Positions 63,728 through 64,000 of a stretch of 64,000 bases of DNA are shown here, in pieces. Made by a program: the position numbers and the translations under genes. The stretch comes from Palaemon carinicauda (lineage: Eukaryota > Arthropoda > Malacostraca > Decapoda > Palaemonidae), in contig NC_090729.1 in assembly GCF_036898095.1 (NCBI RefSeq), forward strand, positions 156,209,588-156,273,587, written 5' to 3'. How positions within the stretch are numbered: the first letter of the stretch is position 1; each line of letters begins with the position of its first letter. The notes beneath the pieces are model-generated. The model made no database searches, was not told the origin of the DNA, and saw only the letters and a program-made list of their open reading frames with translations.

Positions 63728-64000
<273 letters not shown>

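Overview
The window is eukaryotic nuclear DNA, most likely from a decapod crustacean (shrimp, prawn or crab). Evidence: long (TC)n, (TA)n and (TAA)n microsatellites, AT-rich unique sequence, GT-AG bounded exon candidates, several non-LTR retrotransposon families, and a (TTA)n-anchored dispersed repeat that I recall as typical of decapods. No bacterial operon, CRISPR array or rRNA is visible. Most long open frames are translations of satellites or microsatellites, not genes.

Layout. (1) 1-15.9 kb: mostly unique sequence. Two convergent gene ends meet near 1.28 kb: a plus-strand gene (exons 92-151 and 954-1030) and a minus-strand terminal exon (1420-1669), with facing polyadenylation signals. 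Two paralogous, apparently noncoding units lie head to head: P1 (minus, first-exon-like 3633-3790) and P2 (plus, 5391 to about 7720). A LINE 3' fragment sits between them, embedded in a (TC)n tract. Minisatellites and local duplications follow. (2) 15.9-46 kb: about 30 kb dominated by one satellite superfamily whose unit is 29, 30, 31 or 32 bp in different blocks. It is interrupted by three copies of a 1.4 kb unique segment (nested higher-order tandem duplication), by a 2.03 kb element with 32-bp terminal inverted repeats, and by a 3.6 kb minus-strand LINE (LINE-A). (3) 46-50.1 kb: unique sequence with candidate exons, a MITE and a frameshifted terminal exon. (4) 50.1-55.4 kb: P3, an old direct-orientation duplicate of the 1-5.4 kb block. 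(5) 55.5-64 kb: retroelement graveyard: a dimeric dispersed repeat, a hAT-like MITE, LINE-B (zinc-knuckle ORF1 plus endonuclease), a LINE-A-derived short element inserted into LINE-B, a tRNA-derived SINE in a near-perfect palindrome, an RTE-like LINE-C, and very long (TA)n tracts.

Most interesting signal: P1, P2 and P3 share a promoter-like block (GACGTTACG motif and CCAAT boxes) and a first exon with a preserved splice donor. P2 and P3 also share a 176-177 nt hairpin whose inner stems differ in sequence but still pair. This looks like a multi-copy structured noncoding RNA family and I do not recognise it. A second strong observation is that the short (TTA)n-anchored repeats look like internal-deletion derivatives of LINE-A. 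All similarities were judged by eye; no alignment or folding program was run.
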